From: Acinetobacter tandoii DSM 14970 = CIP 107469
GTDB taxonomy: Bacteria > Pseudomonadota > Gammaproteobacteria > Pseudomonadales > Moraxellaceae
Length of the DNA: 64,000 nucleotides
Assembly (NCBI RefSeq): GCF_000400735.1
Contig: NZ_KE007359.1
Coordinates: 93,271 to 157,270, forward strand
Direction: 5' to 3'
Shown here: positions 62,871 to 64,000 of the stretch, piece by piece
Numbering within the stretch: the stretch's first letter is position 1
Layout of the letters: each line of letters begins with the position of its first letter
Notes under the pieces: model-generated
Databases searched by the model: none
What the model was told of the DNA's origin: nothing
What the model saw: only the letters and a program-made list of their open reading frames with translations
Position numbers and translations under genes: made by a program

Positions 62871-62903
62871 AAAAATCCTTTGCTTTCGGCAAAGGATTTT
62901 TTT
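62871..62903 (+). terminator. terminator after yciK
   Basis: AAAATCCTTTGC (62872-62883) and GCAAAGGATTTT (62889-62900) form a 12-bp stem followed by TTT. Confidence 0.9.
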
Positions 62904-63020
62904 ACAGCTCAATAATCGTTTTATTTTATCAATTTAATAAATATATTCGGTTTTATAAATCAAAACATCTCTCTTAAACTCTCTGTATCGGCTTAGCCAC
63001 TGATTTAGGAGATAATTTTC

Positions 63021-63176
63021 ATGACCGATTTACAACACAAAGCTAAATTGATCCGTTCAATCCAATCCCTGCAACTACCTGAAACGTTCATACACGCCTT
63101 GGAGGATGAACAACAAGCACCGAGCGTCATTCAGGCGGTCGACTATTTACAACACTGGACTGAACAGTGGAACTAG
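63021..63176 (+). CDS. small conserved-looking ORF, 51 residues, function unknown
   Basis: ATG at 63021 follows TAGGAGATAA, a good ribosome site with suitable spacing, and the frame ends at TAG. The product is soluble, with no signal or membrane segment, and probably helical: MTDLQHKAKLIRSIQSL at the start and VIQAVDYLQHWTEQWN at the end. It lies alone between two terminated units. I do not recognise a family. The ribosome site and codon use make a real gene likely. Confidence 0.6.
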   Translation: MTDLQHKAKLIRSIQSLQLPETFIHALEDEQQAPSVIQAVDYLQHWTEQWN

Positions 63177-63419
63177 AGCATTAACTGACTCAGTATAAAG
63201 ATGCCTGCCACTGAAAATTTGCACTGTTGTTGCCCCGTATATCGACAGCACAGATAAAATTGACCACGCAGAAAGATTTCCAAAATAGATGATTTCATGG
63301 ATAATATTCTTAATTTATCTATTTTTTTAAAGAATTAATCCAATTCCTTCACAGTTTCTCTGCATTTTTTTCGTACATTAAGAACTGTGAAATGAATACA
63401 TCTATAACGAGGGGTCAAC
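63177..63419. other. 243-base gap before the RcnB-like gene
   Basis: AT-rich; nothing recognised beyond GAGGGG just before the downstream start. Confidence 0.4.
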
Positions 63420-63815
63420 ATGAAAAAGACGATGGCGATATTGACCATTTCTTTCAGTGCATTGATGGCAAGCAGCCTGAGTTCTGCTGCACCCCACTTT
63501 GATCATCGTGGCGATGACCATCCACGTAGTAATCAAGGTAAAGGGCGCGACTTTCGTGATTTTGATCAAGATGATGAACGCATGCAAGATAAACGCCGCA
63601 TGCGTGAAGAACGTGGGGTAAAACGTTTACAGCAGCATCAATGGCAAACGGGTTATGTCATGCCACAGCATTATCGTGGTAACGGCTATAAAGTTGATTA
63701 TAAAGACCATAGTCTCCCTAAGCCCGCACGTAATCAACAATGGTACAAAATCAACAATGACTATATTTTAATCGATTCGGGCAGTAATGATATTTTACGG
63801 ATCGTGAATGATTAA
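63420..63815 (+). CDS. RcnB-like secreted protein
   Basis: 131 residues. Signal peptide (MKKTMAILTISFSALMASSLSSA), a His/Asp/Arg-rich middle (HFDHRGDDH through DERMQDKRRMREER) that could bind metal, and a C-terminal RcnB-type domain (YVMPQHYRGNGYKVDYKDHSLPKP ending LIDSGSNDILRIVND; shortened blocks: MPQHYRGNGYKVDY, WYKINNDYILID). RcnB in E. coli takes part in periplasmic Ni/Co homeostasis, but many family members have no known role. GAGGGG precedes the ATG by about eight bases. Confidence 0.8.
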   Translation: MKKTMAILTISFSALMASSLSSAAPHFDHRGDDHPRSNQGKGRDFRDFDQDDERMQDKRRMREERGVKRLQQHQWQTGYVMPQHYRGNGYKVDYKDHSLPKPARNQQWYKINNDYILIDSGSNDILRIVND

Positions 63816-63841
63816 ATACTCAACTTAACGGTTCTATTTTC

Positions 63842-63874
63842 GCCAGTCTTACATCACGTTAGACTGGCTTTTTT
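63842..63874 (+). terminator. terminator after the RcnB-like gene
   Basis: GCCAGTCT (63842-63849 region) pairs with AGACTGGC (63861-63868), followed by TTTTTTAT. Confidence 0.85.
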
Positions 63875-64000
63875 ATAGCTGTTTTTTTTAAAACGCTTCG
63901 ATTCACTGTGCTGAAAGGCTTGTGCTTAAACGCTTAGATGCTGTTTACAATCTTCTTTTTTTCTTCATTAAATTCACATTTGCATAATAGTGCTCTCATT

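Overview
The window looks like an Acinetobacter chromosome (gammaproteobacterium, AT-rich). The evidence is the gene order: a gdh-astCADBE arginine-catabolism operon, a ribBA-ribH-nusB-thiL-pgpA run, glmU-glmS, and a Wzx/Wzy capsule (K) locus with the Acinetobacter layout (wza-wzb-wzc divergent from a gna-type dehydrogenase; itrA, galU, ugd, gpi, galE and pgm at the other end; FKBP isomerases and mviN/murJ as flank). The species cannot be named. In A. baumannii the K locus usually ends pgm-lldP; here pgm is next to glmS.

Layout. 1-380: a 3' fragment of tRNA-Gly(GCC) with its terminator, probably the scar or far junction of an element integrated to the left. 0.84-3.6 kb: a secreted amino-acid racemase and a CycA-like permease. 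4.0-11.5 kb: astE, astB, astD, astA, astC and glutamate dehydrogenase (arginine to glutamate to 2-oxoglutarate), with a divergent Lrp/AsnC regulator and a 12-bp inverted repeat between them. 12.4-15.9 kb: riboflavin synthesis, nusB, thiL, pgpA. 15.9-19.1 kb: glmU and glmS (UDP-GlcNAc supply).

19,170-27,478: a complete 8.3-kb Tn7-family transposon (tnsABCDE) in the glmS terminator, the classical attTn7 position. It has TGT/ACA ends, three TnsB-like sites per end and a 5-bp target duplication (GAGCC). It carries no cargo. Its TnsA aligns without gaps to Tn7 TnsA but lacks the catalytic Asp (D114 to Ser) and Q130 (to Arg), which raises the question of whether it moves by cut-and-paste or replicatively.

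27.5-50.9 kb: the capsule locus. pgm, galE/gne1, gpi, an Ugd-family protein and galU make precursors. itrA starts the lipid-linked unit and two glycosyltransferases extend it. A GT52-like enzyme probably adds pseudaminic acid made by pseB-C-F-G-H-I. wzx and wzy flip and polymerise, and wza-wzb-wzc export. Its PseH is fused to a MaoC-like hydratase domain with an intact Asp/His pair, suggesting an (R)-3-hydroxyacyl (for example 3-hydroxybutanoyl) group on the sugar. The Ugd-family protein lacks the canonical catalytic Cys.

51-64 kb: two FKBP-type isomerases, murJ, ampD, nadC, an LTA-synthase-like sulfatase-fold membrane protein, a small lipoprotein, rph, a FabR-like TetR regulator, dsbA, the ubiG-mupP-yciK cluster, a 51-residue ORF and an RcnB-like secreted protein. 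No CRISPR array, rRNA operon, intact tRNA or prophage was seen. Family assignments rest on motif recognition and remembered reference sequences; no database search was run.
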